NCBI RefSeq assembly: GCF_905475465.1
Contig: NC_062245.1
Location: 434,001-498,000, forward strand
Direction: 5' to 3'
DNA: 64,000 nucleotides
Origin: Pieris napi
Lineage: Eukaryota; Arthropoda; Insecta; Lepidoptera; Pieridae
Part shown: one piece after another, positions 44,196 through 55,531 of the stretch
Numbering within the stretch: position 1 is the first letter of the stretch
How the letters are laid out: every line of letters starts with the position of its first letter
Position numbers and translations under genes: made by a program
Notes under the pieces: generated by a model
What the model saw: the letters and a program-made list of their open reading frames with translations, nothing else
Databases searched by the model: none
What the model was told of the DNA's origin: nothing

Positions 44196-46152
44196 GGTAT
44201 ATTGAAGTAGAATTTATTACGACAAGTAACTACATTAATATGTCGTCAAATAAATGAGACTAGCTGCTCTCGAAACAGGATATCTAGTGGGCACTAGTGC
44301 ACTTTCTCTTTTAACTATACATCCTTTTTATTACGTCTAATAAAGTTTCTTTTCTTTCTTATTTATTTTAAAGCAATGATGTGTGTAAACATTATAAATC
44401 TATGTATTAATTCAATGAAAAAAATTCATATAATGTTCTCTATATGAGGTAAACTTAATTCAATGTATTCTTTATTAATTAGATGATCAAGTTATTAATT
44501 ATCCGTTACATTGACCTAATTAATTGCAATCACTACAGCTAAGTTACTACCTAATTAATATGACAAAGCGATAATCGTAATTATCTGTGGAATTAACGCA
44601 CCCCACGCGCCCATTGTCATCGTCATTTGACGTTTGTTTTGGCGCGAATTCGTATCGTAAATGGTGTTGACATCCTCAAAATGGAGATTATTCATGGATG
44701 TTTGCGGCCTTTGTTGGGGTTAGGCGGCGTTTATGAAATTTATATTGACACGGCAGAGATTATTGAGTCTTTGTTATGAAGGATTTGAATTTTGGTCGTG
44801 CGATGTGGGAGCGCGGGTCGCGTGGCTGTGACAGATATTAATAATGGTAGCGAGACTGGTAAGGATTAAGTGTTAGTTGTTTTTCACAGATTATATTTGT
44901 GTCGGAAAATTATTAAATATTTGTTCACTAGCGTAAATAATCTTTCAATTTATCAGCGATAGTTTAACTATAAAGGAACTTTAAAAATGTGTGAATTATA
45001 AATATGTTAATAAGATTATTAATAACATGTGTTAAACCGAAAGAGCAGTTTCTTAATTATTGTTGACACGTTTCCGGGACGGTAATTAATTAATAACCGA
45101 AAATAATATAATACAAATATAAACATCAGTAAATAGTTTTACTTTGAATTGAAATTAAAATATGAAAATATTAACGAAAATTATAAAATCCATAGAAAAG
45201 AGGTTACATATGACTTTATTTAATATTAACTTACCATAACATAAAACATTTGTATCTCAAAGTTTAAAATATCAAAGGGATTGATGTATGACTGAATATT
45301 ATATGTAACACGATATGTATTACAAGTTTCAAAGGATCGGCTTCACTAATTTGAAGACAGCACTCGAAATTTTCAGACAAGGAAAAACAAATCAAAGAGA
45401 CCCCCGATTTCGTGTCAGAGGTGAAGCGGAAACAAGATGCCAACTTTAACGAGCCAACCTGAACGCATCTTGCCAACATTCAAAACACAAAACTCAAGTG
45501 CCTTAACATTGGGATTATGTATCAAAATGTTTTAATAATAGAAAACAGAGCGGGAATAAGACAAAACCAAAGCAAAAGTCTGGTCAAAATAAATAATTTT
45601 ACTGTCAGAGTAATTCTAGTATCCTCTTTTTAGAAAAAAGTGGACGGCAACGAGAAAGCTGGGAGATGAAATAAAAGAGATAGCGGGGAAGATTGGAAAA
45701 AAGTAGCGAAGATGAGAGACAAATGGAAGAATTTGGAGTCGTGTACTAATATTAAACATAAAATTAATGTATTAATAAAATTAAATCCGAATATAGGCAA
45801 TTATTTTATTTATCAAAGTCAAATTGTTTATTTCAATTAGGCCTATTAAAAGGCACTTTTAAAAGTTAAAAATATTTAAAAAAATGACTAGTTGCCTCTT
45901 CCAAAAGGTAGTTTCATATGAAGAAGAATGGGAAAGAAACTCCATACTTACTCTTTAAAATAGTTTTTACAATATTTTGTATACATTAATTTGATAATAA
46001 TATGTGATGGAAATTATGAATTATGACAAACGACGCTACTGTCATATGATTAATTGCGAATCACTCGTTTATAAGTCTTCATATAATAGAGAGGATGATA
46101 GAGGCTGGAGATATTATTATCTTGGATAAAACATAAAAACAATTATTAATAT

Positions 46153-46411
46153 TAAATAAAAAAAAGAAATCATTGGCGCTACAACCTTTTTTCGGTATGA
46201 GTAGATTTCTGTATCTGTTTCATGATCATTTGTCAATCTAATAGGCAAGTAGACGATCAGCCTGTACCTGACACATGTCGTTGACTGCTTTCCTTCACCG
46301 TTCTAGCGAATGTTAAATGCGCACATAGTCCATTGGTGCACAGCCGGGGATCGAACGTACAACCTCAGGGATGACAGTCACACGCTGACGCCACTAGGCC
46401 AACACTGCTCT
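46153..46411 (-). repeat. tRNA-derived SINE, copy 4
   Basis: Complete in outline (TTGGCGCTACAACC to GCCACTAGGCCAACACTGC), with a short deletion in the middle. Lies 390 bp from the oppositely oriented copy 5. Confidence 0.85.
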
Positions 46412-46800
46412 TGAAAATCTAAGTAATGTTTATTCTAACATAGTATAGCTATGAGCCATGAAAACAAGCTACTATCACCTAAGGTTCACACCTATACATA
46501 CCCTCCCCTTGTTCGGAACAACATGCCCGGGGCGTATCGCACCCCATCACCGTAATAACCGCACGACGATACCAACATTGAAATAACAGCCCCAGGCACC
46601 ATAGACATGTTTTATCGGTGTTTTGTGTCTGTAATTGGATCGGGGCCCGGGGGCAATGTCAAACCGTTTGTAATTTGATTTATCTTGTGTCGCCTACACA
46701 TCCGTGACAACTTGTGATGTTATGGGTAATTAAGCGTTTAAGTGCTTCAAGTTACGAATACTTTTGATTGAATTTTTAGAGCTATATTTTATTTAATGTA

Positions 46801-47072
46801 GCAACAGTGTTGGAATAGTGACTTCAGCGTGCGACTGTCATTCCTGGGATCGTAGGTTCATCCCAGACTGTGCAACAATGGACTTTCTTTCTATCGCCGC
46901 ACTTTCGCTCGAACAGCGAATGAAAACATAATGAGGAAATCGGCTTGCCTTAGACCCAAACGGCGTGTGTCAGGCACAGGAGGCCGATCAACTACTCGCC
47001 TATTAGATTGACAAATGATCAAGAAACAGATACATAAATCTGAGGCCTAAAAGCGCCACAGATTTATTTTTT
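46801..47072 (+). repeat. tRNA-derived SINE, copy 5
   Basis: Plus orientation: CAGTGTTGGAATAGTGACTT, B-box-like GTAGGTTCATCCC, then body and AGCGCCACAGATTTATTTT 3' end. It lies 0.8 kb beyond (3' in gene sense) the scarecrow exon 47889-47984 and is inverted relative to copy 6 across two exons. Confidence 0.85.
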
Positions 47073-47888
47073 ATTCTAATATTTTCATTGTAGCACTTGT
47101 CAATTTCGAAAAGAAAATCTTTATTATTGAAATTCGGTATCCAATTTTTTTTATTAGCCTTCTTTTATTATTGTTTTATGATGTAGTTTGATATAAAATT
47201 AAGCGCTTATAATCTTCGTCGTTATACTTTCTAATAATACAGAAATCCTGAGCGTGATCTAACCGTAGGTGGTGGTAGAAATAGGCAAAAGTAGGTATTT
47301 GTCGTGTAAAAGAAATTATAATTGTCTCAGACAGAGATTGCCTTTGTATAACCGGATTTAGTATTATGATATATATGATGTATGTTTGTTTTATGTATGT
47401 TTAGTATATGACGATCTTTATTATTAATGAGCAATTCAGTTTGCCACTAGGCTTGAGCATACACCTCAGAACCCAAAATTCGTCCCTTCGAATCAAGCTA
47501 TGCTCCAATGGAGTTTTCAATATGCGTATTACACTCGCTCGTACACTGAAAACATCATAACAGGTTCCTTATGTCCAAAAATAAAAGCCGTGCTAAGTCC
47601 AATTAAGAAAATGATCATTCTATAGTATAGGAGTGTAGAGCGCGTGACAGTTGCTTAGTTTTTCTTACAATTTGATTTTATATGTAGAACATTCTGGATA
47701 TGTAAATTTATGTTACTACAGTTATTAATGATTTAGTATATCGCGAATGTGGTACAGCTGAAATACTAAGTCATAATTTGTAAATCTTTCAAGAGTGAAA
47801 CGTAAAATTGTCATCCGCACCATGCGACAAATATAGGTTAATGATGATGGATTTTACGCATTTTCACTAATTAAACTTGTGTACTCAC

Positions 47889-47984
47889 CTGTGTGGGTGT
47901 GAGGTGTATAAGTGAGGCTAGATGTTCCCTCTCGGGGGCTGACAGGTACTTCTGCTGCTTAAACCGCCTCTCCAATTCATACAC
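47889..47984 (-). CDS. scro: Scarecrow exon with homeodomain residues 13-44
   Basis: 32 codons exactly, between a TGTTTAG acceptor and a CACAG|GTGAGT donor. Encodes VYELERRFKQQKYLSAPERE then HLASLIHLTPTQ, that is most of helix 1, helix 2 and the turn. Both flanking introns are phase 0. KQQKYLSAPEREHLASLIHL is the invariant NK2 class core. Confidence 0.96.
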
Positions 47985-50066
47985 CTAAACAATACAAATG
48001 TTCATTGTTCCGCGCGATACTTATATAAAAACTCCGCTTTCAATATTATAGTATTACACAATAATAAATATTTCCCAATAAGATACTTAACTTGAATACA
48101 AAATAACTAATTTACGACGTAATAACGCATCTTTTCTTCTTCATACTAATCTAGTTATTTGCAGATAAACTTGATCTAAATCTTTTTAACCTTTATATTT
48201 AACTACGAATGTATTATTTATTTATGTCGACGAAGTTCAGCTATGCTGCATTTTATATACATTATTAATATCGGACCCGACAGACGTTGTTCTGCAATGC
48301 AAACGAAAAATAATTCGGACGGCTCAAACTGTGAATCGAACCCACGTCTGTTTAGTTGCAGTATAGATAAATAACCTAGATACCGACTGCAGCGCTTACA
48401 AAAAATATTCATTCAAATCGGTCCAGCTGTTCAAGTAGAGTTCACATACACTTACTTGTGACTCTTGCTATTATTACTAGTAGGTACACAAATTGGCATT
48501 CAAAATGACATCATTACTTATTAGATAATCAGAATTCATTGTTAATTATTTTACCTAGTACGCGTAGACATTTAATTAAATTTTATTCATCATTAAGCTT
48601 AATAATTATTGTTTTATTTAATGTAAACTAAATATATTAACCTGCACTTCTGACAAGTAATACATATTCGTTAAAATTACAAAATTAAAAGGTAGGAGTG
48701 TCTAATAAAGATAATCTCCCTACCTAAATAGATATTTTGTAGGTGGCAACGTCCCCCAGTGCGGGAACATTCAGGAAAGAGAATTAATTACACCAAATAC
48801 TCTATATCATAGTATATCTAGTGGGGCGTGGCTGAGGGGTGGGAAAATTAAACCAAACCGGATAGCAACACTGATTATTAAATTGGATATTATCTGTAGA
48901 TTACATTACAGTTATGTATGCTCGGTATTTATCTGTTAATCAGACAGAAATTTGGCCTTAAAATTTGTTTAATAACGTATTTCTCCGTACGTTTGATTTG
49001 TCATTAAGGCAATTTATGTACTGAATCGAAAAAAAAAAATTTTCTCACAAATCCTAGCGAGATTGCACGATAGTAACGAAGAAAGTAGAAATATATTTAT
49101 TGATTTATTATTTTCCTTTATCTTGAATAAGTAGTGATAATATTTTAGTGCGTGAACTATAAACAAATGACAGTTTACCTCCACTCATTATTTTCCCTCA
49201 GTAACAGACTCTAGCCTATAAAAGTTAATATGCCTACCATAGGGGTGGTGCTTGACGCATCTCACCCCCAAAAGCCATTAACTGCATGATTATGACCGAA
49301 ACAAATTATTTGTTACGACTTTTATAGCTATTATGGGTATTTTACGAATGTACTTTACGAATATTGTGGTCGAACATTTAGTCTGTATGAGTGTTTCTTT
49401 AGCGAAAGACTATCTGATGTACTAAAGATTTTATATAAATTCTCACATACTTCGGCTATTTTAATTTAATAGCTCTTGCCAATATTCGTTAGATTTACTA
49501 GTACATAAATTGACAATTGTTAAATATTCAAATATAGTTTCAAATATTTTACAACGTTGCCTTTTCACATGTATTTTTCCTTATTATTATTATTTAATTA
49601 AAAGCTTGATTAATTTATTGCTTATTATTTATTTAATCATGTTTTCTTTATTATTATTTAGTTATTTACTATTCCATATAAATAAAAAATAATCCCAAAT
49701 ATGTTGCTGAGCGCAAAACTGGAAGACGATATATTCCTTGAACTCTGAGGAAAGTTTTTATAGAGAGGAGAGGTGAGGAGACAGCTTGTGATTAATCCAC
49801 GTGAACGATGACGTCATTTGACAAAAAACCAAGCAATTTTGGAAATATTATTAATATTTATCAAAGTAGTGCATTGCTTGTTTTTCTACGACCATTACGG
49901 GCTTCTGATCATTAAAATTAAATTAAAAAATTAATTATTATTAAATTATTGGCTTACACACAAGAAAAATCCTTGACAATTCCACTACTTCTTAATATAG
50001 TATTTTCTTGAATACACCTCTATTGCCTACTCTTTCCCCAAAAATCCAAGAAGCTTCAAATCTCAC
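47985..50066 (-). other. scro: Scarecrow intron, 2.1 kb
   Basis: Splits the homeodomain between residues 12 and 13. AT-rich. At 48215-48420 the minus strand has a B-box-like GGGTTCGATTC and a GCTGCAGTCGGTATCTAGG stretch that looks like the head of a different, decayed tRNA-derived SINE. Nothing else recognised. Confidence 0.75.
48215..48420 (-). repeat. Possible decayed SINE of a second family
   Basis: Single B-box-like site and a tRNA-like upstream stretch; no second copy in the window, so only tentative. Confidence 0.3.
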
Positions 50067-50215
50067 CTGTGCTTGTGTAAAGAGCACCCTTCTTTTTCTC
50101 CTCTGGGCAAGAGGAAACTGCATTGGCTTAGCATCGGGTCCCGCGCAGGCAGCAAGCCCGCCCATATTGTTCACATGTCCCATGCCTCCCCCAGTCGACG
50201 TCATCAGCCTGGAAA
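50067..50215 (-). CDS. scro: Scarecrow exon with the start of the homeodomain
   Basis: 149 bp: two bases, then 49 codons. The acceptor is GCTGCTTTAG before 50215. The alternative AG seven bases on (TTTCCAG) would not keep the frame with the upstream exon, whereas A|TT restores Ile and the conserved PRFAISRLM. It continues TSTGGGMGHVNN, MGGLAACAGPDAKPM, then QRRKRRVLFTQAQ, the first 12 homeodomain residues, and ends at CAG|GTGAGA. Residues of the homeodomain basic arm RRKRR are intact. Confidence 0.94.
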
Positions 50216-50493
50216 CTAAAGCAGCCGCTCAGGTATGCTTACATTTACCTTACCTTTCATTTACATAATCATTCTCTATGGAGAGGCGTCTTTGTAAGAC
50301 AATGAAAAACTACTGTAGAAGTAGCCAAAATACGAATCGTAATTGGCCGTTTGAGAACAATTAGCGTTCTGTTCCGACGGAAACCAAACGACTAGGTCCC
50401 CCTAAACAAATACATTATATATAATGAAGGTGTATATTATTATATGTAACTAAATATAAGTTGATAAGTTGCTAACAATTAAGTCAGTAATGA

Positions 50494-50760
50494 AAATAAA
50501 TCAGTGGCGCTACAACATTTTTAGGTCTGGGCTCAGATTTCTGTTTCATGATCATTTAAATCTAATAAAGAAGTAGGTGATTAGCCTTCTATGCCTGACA
50601 CACGCCGCCGACTTTTTGGGTCTAAGGCAAGCAGTTTTTCCGTACGATGTTTTCCTTCACCGTTCGAACGAATTTTAAATGCGCACATAGAAAGAAAGTC
50701 CAGTCGAACCTACGACCTCAGGGATGAGAGTCTAACGCTGAAGCCACTAAGCCAAAACTC
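50494..50760 (-). repeat. tRNA-derived SINE, copy 6
   Basis: AATAAATCAGTGGCGCTAC to GAAGCCACTAAGCCAAAAC with all main blocks. Begins 279 bp upstream (in gene sense) of scarecrow exon 50067-50215. Confidence 0.85.
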
Positions 50761-51324
50761 ATAGTCGCTCAACCAAGTCAGTAAATAAGTACATATTCCC
50801 GCTGAAGCGACGCAAAAAGAATTTTATTTAATTACGCTCAGAATTTTATACCTTTAGAAAAAAAATACAGCATAATTAAATGCTATCCTAGTCATTGGAA
50901 AATTAAAAAAATAATTAACATCTCCTTACTCTGGCAACATTTAAATGCAGCGGTACGTACCATTTTTTATAATGACACTACACTGTTTCCGCTATTTCCG
51001 TGATTCTTAATGAAATTTGTACGTGCACGTATTATTTCAATGTTCACGTACAAAAACAGGAACATTTGAATAATATTATGGGAACGCGGTAAATAATTAA
51101 TTTATACAGAATACGAGGCGATTTTCACTATAAAATCCCGAAAAATACTTTTACTTGGTGTACTGGTCATTTTCGGAGTTCTCGCTTTATTTTTGAGTGT
51201 CCGAACTTCACGCTTTAAACAAAAGATTAATTTGGGAAACTATTTCGTACATTACATTTTTTGTTATAAACTAATAGGAGTCAATAACAAAATATGACCA
51301 CAAAGTACAGTGGCGTATAGGTTA

Positions 51325-51372
51325 TTGCGTCGGCTTAAGGCTCGCAAGTGCGTTGCCAGCCTTTTAAGATTT
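51325..51372 (-). mobile_element. Short jockey-type LINE 3' fragment
   Basis: GGCTCGCAAGTGCGTTGCCA followed by GCCTTTTAAGA is the complement of the AAAGGCCGGCAACGCACTTG block. Only about 50 bp. Confidence 0.5.
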
Positions 51373-52977
51373 TCTGAGTCTGACTCAAGCCGTCGATATA
51401 TCGATATAAGTGTTAATAACGCACACAGAAAGAAAGGTCGATTGGGTACAGATCTGATTTAAAAGAGTTTTAGAATGACACGATTATTTCTCAAGCAACA
51501 CAAAAACTGAAATTCCAAACAAGCATGTGCATATTTGCCTTACGGATCTAATATTATTTTATTGTAACGTCGAAACCCGCACGGCAGCAATATTCCACAC
51601 ATTATGCTCCGTCGGATCCAGCGTTCATTCTATTTACACAACACTCAACCATCGAAAAGGGTCTTTTCAATAAAATATAACTCCATTCTTCCTTACGTCA
51701 TTGTCCGACTGTTTTGCTTCTATAGAATGTTATCTACATCAGTTTTTAGTCTGTGGAACTAAACGTCAATGAAGCGGCGGACATTTTGTTATCGTGAAAT
51801 CTTTTTTAATAGCCATTTAATTGAATGAGCGGGGGCTTGCGTCTAATGATACGTGAACAGATGTTTACAAATATTTTAATTGGACATACTGCGTTTTGCC
51901 TGTATTACATATAATTAGGTAGGTTAGAAATTAGTAATCTCATCAAATATTTGATGAAAATATGTGTATGTACATTTTGAAACAATGTTGCCATATTTGG
52001 TATAATTTTTGTGTATTAATCAGAGTTACGTTTCTGAATTATATTACAAAATAATTAAAAATGTGCCATGATAAATGCTGTAACACTCAAAGCGTGTTTG
52101 TCAAAACTATATTTTCTATTAAATTTTCATATACTGTTAGACCTGTCACGGATTATTTAAGTTCCACGAAGCTTTGAATATTGTTCAGAATCAAACGAAA
52201 GTTTAAAAATCTCTTAAATGATTTCGTAATGTGAATTATTTTATCTTTAGCAAAACGTATAACACTTTCATAGAAAGGTTACATATAGATGTTTGTGCTT
52301 TACAATAAATATACGCGCATCTTACTGAAGTCTGGTACTTTCTTAGAAAAAAACAATAACTACTATTTACTTTATAAATTTAAAAATACATATTTTAATA
52401 TTAATGATTTCTTACATTTATTAAATTTGTTCAAGCCTGTGTAAACCTATAGATACTTTATAATACGATCCCAAGAAGTATAGATAACAAATAATATAAT
52501 AATAATAATAATATGATAATATAGATAACCAAAAGTACAAATTTATGGAATCTTCGATGTTAAAGCGAAAAATTGTATTATTATAAGGTAATTCGATGGT
52601 GTGGCGAGGACAGTTGGGTCCGATCTTGTTTTCATAACAAATAGATCTGTAATTGAAATGGGGACGGACACTGACACCCCAAAATTCGGGCTTTCAAAAT
52701 ACTTCCGAGAATTTAGTGAACTGATATATCTTCATCTAAAGCTTTAAGTAAAATATTGATTTTTGTATGCGATAGAAAAAACAATTCCTCAATCTGTCAC
52801 ATTCCGCTTTCGTCACAATTTAATGACATCGAAGCTTATCAGCTAAGAATGAATAACATTTCTGCTCTATTTGCATTATTTATATAGTTTTGACAACCGT
52901 GTTCGCCATATTTATCCTTTAACGAAAAGCTGGAATTTTGCCTCAAAATAAACATTTCTTATTCTAATTTTTTAAAG

Positions 52978-53230
52978 AGTCTGCCTAGTGGCTTCAGCGT
53001 GTTACTCTCATCCCTGAGGTGGTAGATTCGATTCTCGGCTGTGCATTAACATTCACTCGAAAGGAGAAGGATAACATCATGAGGAAACCGGCTTGCCATA
53101 AACACAAGACGTCGGCGTGCGTCAGGCACAGGAGTCTGATCACCTACTCGCCTATTAGATTGACAAATGATCATAAAACAGATCCAGAAATCTGAGGACT
53201 AAACCTAAAACGGTTGAAGTGCCATTTGTT
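52978..53230 (+). repeat. tRNA-derived SINE, copy 7
   Basis: CTGCCTAGTGGCTTCAGCG, B-box-like AGATTCGATTC, GAGGAAACCGGCTTGCC and GCCTATTAGATTGACAAATG are in order; the 3' end is decayed and the segment between head and body is shortened. Confidence 0.8.
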
Positions 53231-53559
53231 CCTTCTGAAATCTAATTTTAAACATTAGATATTATATTATTTAAGGTTTTTGTAAAGTTGTTGTATATTA
53301 TAAATTGTATCTCTAATACGTTATAGAAAAACATATTGTGTTATTTTCCATATAACCACATCATACATAAACTATGTAATACGAGATATATTATTCCGTT
53401 ATCAAATTAATATTACTAATACCGCAAATAATCATTTACATAAAATTTTGCGATGGTCAAGCGTGGTCTGAAACAATATTGCTTACAATCATTATATTAA
53501 GGTTTTACCGACTACTTATGTATCTTCACATTTTGCAGACAAAATCGCGGGTGGACCTG

Positions 53560-53690
53560 GTAGCTAATAGGGTATTAAATCTCGCACCGCCCGGGGTGCC
53601 GGCCCCAAACTGACCAATTTCACGGCAATTGGTCACTGCAACTCATCAAACGCAGTCCAGGGTGTGACGAAGTCACCCCTCCGGGTTGAT
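53560..53690. repeat. GC-rich block with two adjacent hairpins, unclassified
   Basis: TGACCAATT (53611-53619) pairs perfectly with AATTGGTCA (53627-53635) over a 7-base loop. GGGTG (53660-53664) pairs with CACCC (53674-53678), with an inner GTGAC-GAA-GTCAC alternative. The block is GC-rich within AT-rich intron DNA. It resembles a structured 3' end of a retroelement, but I cannot assign it. Confidence 0.55.
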
Positions 53691-53784
53691 TTGATAATCT
53701 TTGTTTAGCTTTACTGATTTTTAACGAGAAAGATATTCTTAATTGTTTAGAAGTTCACTTTAAAACACTCTGCAGCATTATAAT

Positions 53785-54122
53785 TCAAACTCTAACTCGA
53801 AATAAGTAAATTAATTCATATAGGTAACCAAGTACACTTATGAACGTCAACAGAAAAGATGTTAAATTGATTCTAAATTTACATTTACTAGTTCGCAAGT
53901 CAAAGGCGTGGAGTGGGCAAGAAGAACTGGCAAGAAACTGTCCGCCACTTTTTTTAATCGCCAAGTTTTGAGTCATAGAAATTGTTTGTAAGGCAGAAGG
54001 CCCTAAAATTTATAAAAAGCTTTATTGATTAATTTACGTTTAACGAGAGTTTTGAAATTATTCAGTGATAATTCTTAAATCGCTTGGAAGTTTGTTGTAA
54101 AAACGAATACAATTTTCATATA
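53785..54122 (-). mobile_element. LINE 3' end, family Z
   Basis: Second long copy of the 1108-1492 element: IRFYNKLPSDLRIITE on the minus strand, then frame damage, then the CCAGTTCTTCTTGCC 3' UTR. It breaks off at AATACAATTTTCAT, the same point as the copy at 1492. Confidence 0.7.
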
Positions 54123-54124
54123 AG

Positions 54125-54540
54125 GAGTGGTTTATCTTCTGGATTCAATAGATATATTTTCCTACAGTTTAAACAAATATACTTCCATATTGAATTCTTT
54201 TCAGTGCCAAAACTCCCTTTTATTTTTAAAATGATTTCTTATTCAGGTCCTAATTACTATATGTTACGCTCCTCTAATATATGCTTTTTGGAAATTCCAT
54301 CTCACAGCTCATCCATCGAACTCATTTAGGGTCTCCGCCATTTAGTTGTGGAATACGCTCCCCGACTCTATACGATTGGCTAAACTCTTTTAAAACTCTT
54401 CTACATAATCATTTCTTAACCATATCCTATCCTGTTCAATCGTGACTTGTAATTCATATTTTGTATTACATTGTAATCCCTTATAATTATTATGTTATTT
54501 GTTTTTCTTTTAATGTAGCGAAGTGTAAATAAATAAATAA
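54125..54540 (+). pseudogene. LINE C-terminus and 3' end, plus strand
   Basis: Reads LWNTLPDSIRLAKLF with stops around it, the LWN.LPDSIR.A.S...FK..L motif of CR1/jockey-like LINE C-termini. It ends in an AATAAATAAATAA tail at about 54525-54540. Joined 5'-to-5' to the family Z fragment. Confidence 0.6.
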
Positions 54541-54814
54541 TAAATACGACGAATATTTAGAATAATAAGACGAGTATTTAGAATTTTTATCACTTAAAAA
54601 TAACCCCGCGTATCAGAAATAAGTCTATAAAAAGTAAATAAAAAAGATTCGTTGAGTGGCGGTCTACGGAGAATCTTAAACTAGTTTCCTCAAAAAGACA
54701 TCAACGAAATTAAATCCATTAAACGTAACTTTCTTAGACTTATTTTGTCTTATAATGGTTACACATTACAAATTATATTTTCTCGTTTTTTGCATTTACT
54801 TTCCTGATTTTTTT

Positions 54815-54905
54815 ACAGAACAGGGGACAAACGGGCAGGAGGCTCATCTGGCGTTAAGTGATAAGCCCATGGACACTCCATTTGCCGTTGCCGGCTTTTT
54901 AAGAA
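54815..54905 (-). mobile_element. Jockey-type LINE 3' end fragment
   Basis: GGGACAAACGGGCAGGAGGC, AGCCCATGGACACTCCATTT and GCCGTTGCCGGCTTTTTAAG are the complement of the block at 30965-31075. Confidence 0.65.
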
Positions 54906-55327
54906 TCGGTACGTCATACATCTGAGACAAGACCCGACCCTAATTATTATACATATTATTAATACAAATATATTTTTCTATTCTATGATAAAGACTTTAT
55001 GACAACCTCCATTTTATAAACAAATAAATACACTTTAAACGTATTCCTTTTTGTGTCAGAAATAAGCAAAATATATCAGTAAGAAATACAAGAACAAGTA
55101 ATATATCGCTTGGTTTCCCCAATATTAGTATAAAGATCCCTAATATAGCCACTTGAACGTGACAAGTTTGACTCCCGGCGTCACGCGTGTATTGACCTAT
55201 TGCTAATGGCTGTCGGAAACACGTCAGCTGTTTCAAATATCCTTTGCTCCAATATTCTTAGTACGGGCGGGATAAAACGAAAGTGCGGGATATAAGCTTC
55301 AAATTTCAAATCAAAATGTCATTATAG

Positions 55328-55531
55328 AAAAATAAATCTGTGGAGCTATAACCTTTTTCGGTCTGGGCCTCAGATTTTTGTATGTGTTTCATCATTTGTC
55401 AATCTACAATGTAATAGGCAAGTAAGAATGGTAAATGCGCATATAGAAAGTCTATCGGTGCACAGCCGGGGATCTGACCTACGACTTCAGGGATGAGAGT
55501 CGCATGCTGACGCCACTAAGCCAATACTGCG
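55328..55531 (-). repeat. tRNA-derived SINE, copy 8 (internally deleted)
   Basis: AATAAATCTGTGGAGCTATA to GACGCCACTAAGCCAATAC; about 90 bp of the body, including the ACACGCCGTCGAC region, is missing. Confidence 0.8.

Larger units (their letters stand above)
36032..47888 (-). other. scro: Scarecrow intron, 11.9 kb
   Basis: Splits the homeodomain between residues 44 and 45. Contains a Helitron (38410-38715), a LINE 3' UTR-like repeat (38188-38395), LINE fragments at 39290, 40765, 41536, 43245 and 43978, and two SINEs in opposite orientation (46153 and 46801). Between them lie AT-rich stretches without genes; several GC-richer patches (37020-37160, 44600-44840, 46490-46660) and a TAATTA-rich cluster (44460-44590) could be regulatory. 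Confidence 0.8.

Noticed and set aside
50204..50210. Alternative splice acceptor TTTCCAG for the scarecrow exon at 50208
   Set aside because: It leaves the exon out of frame with the donor at 62407; the TTTAG acceptor at 50216 restores the conserved PRFAISRLM.
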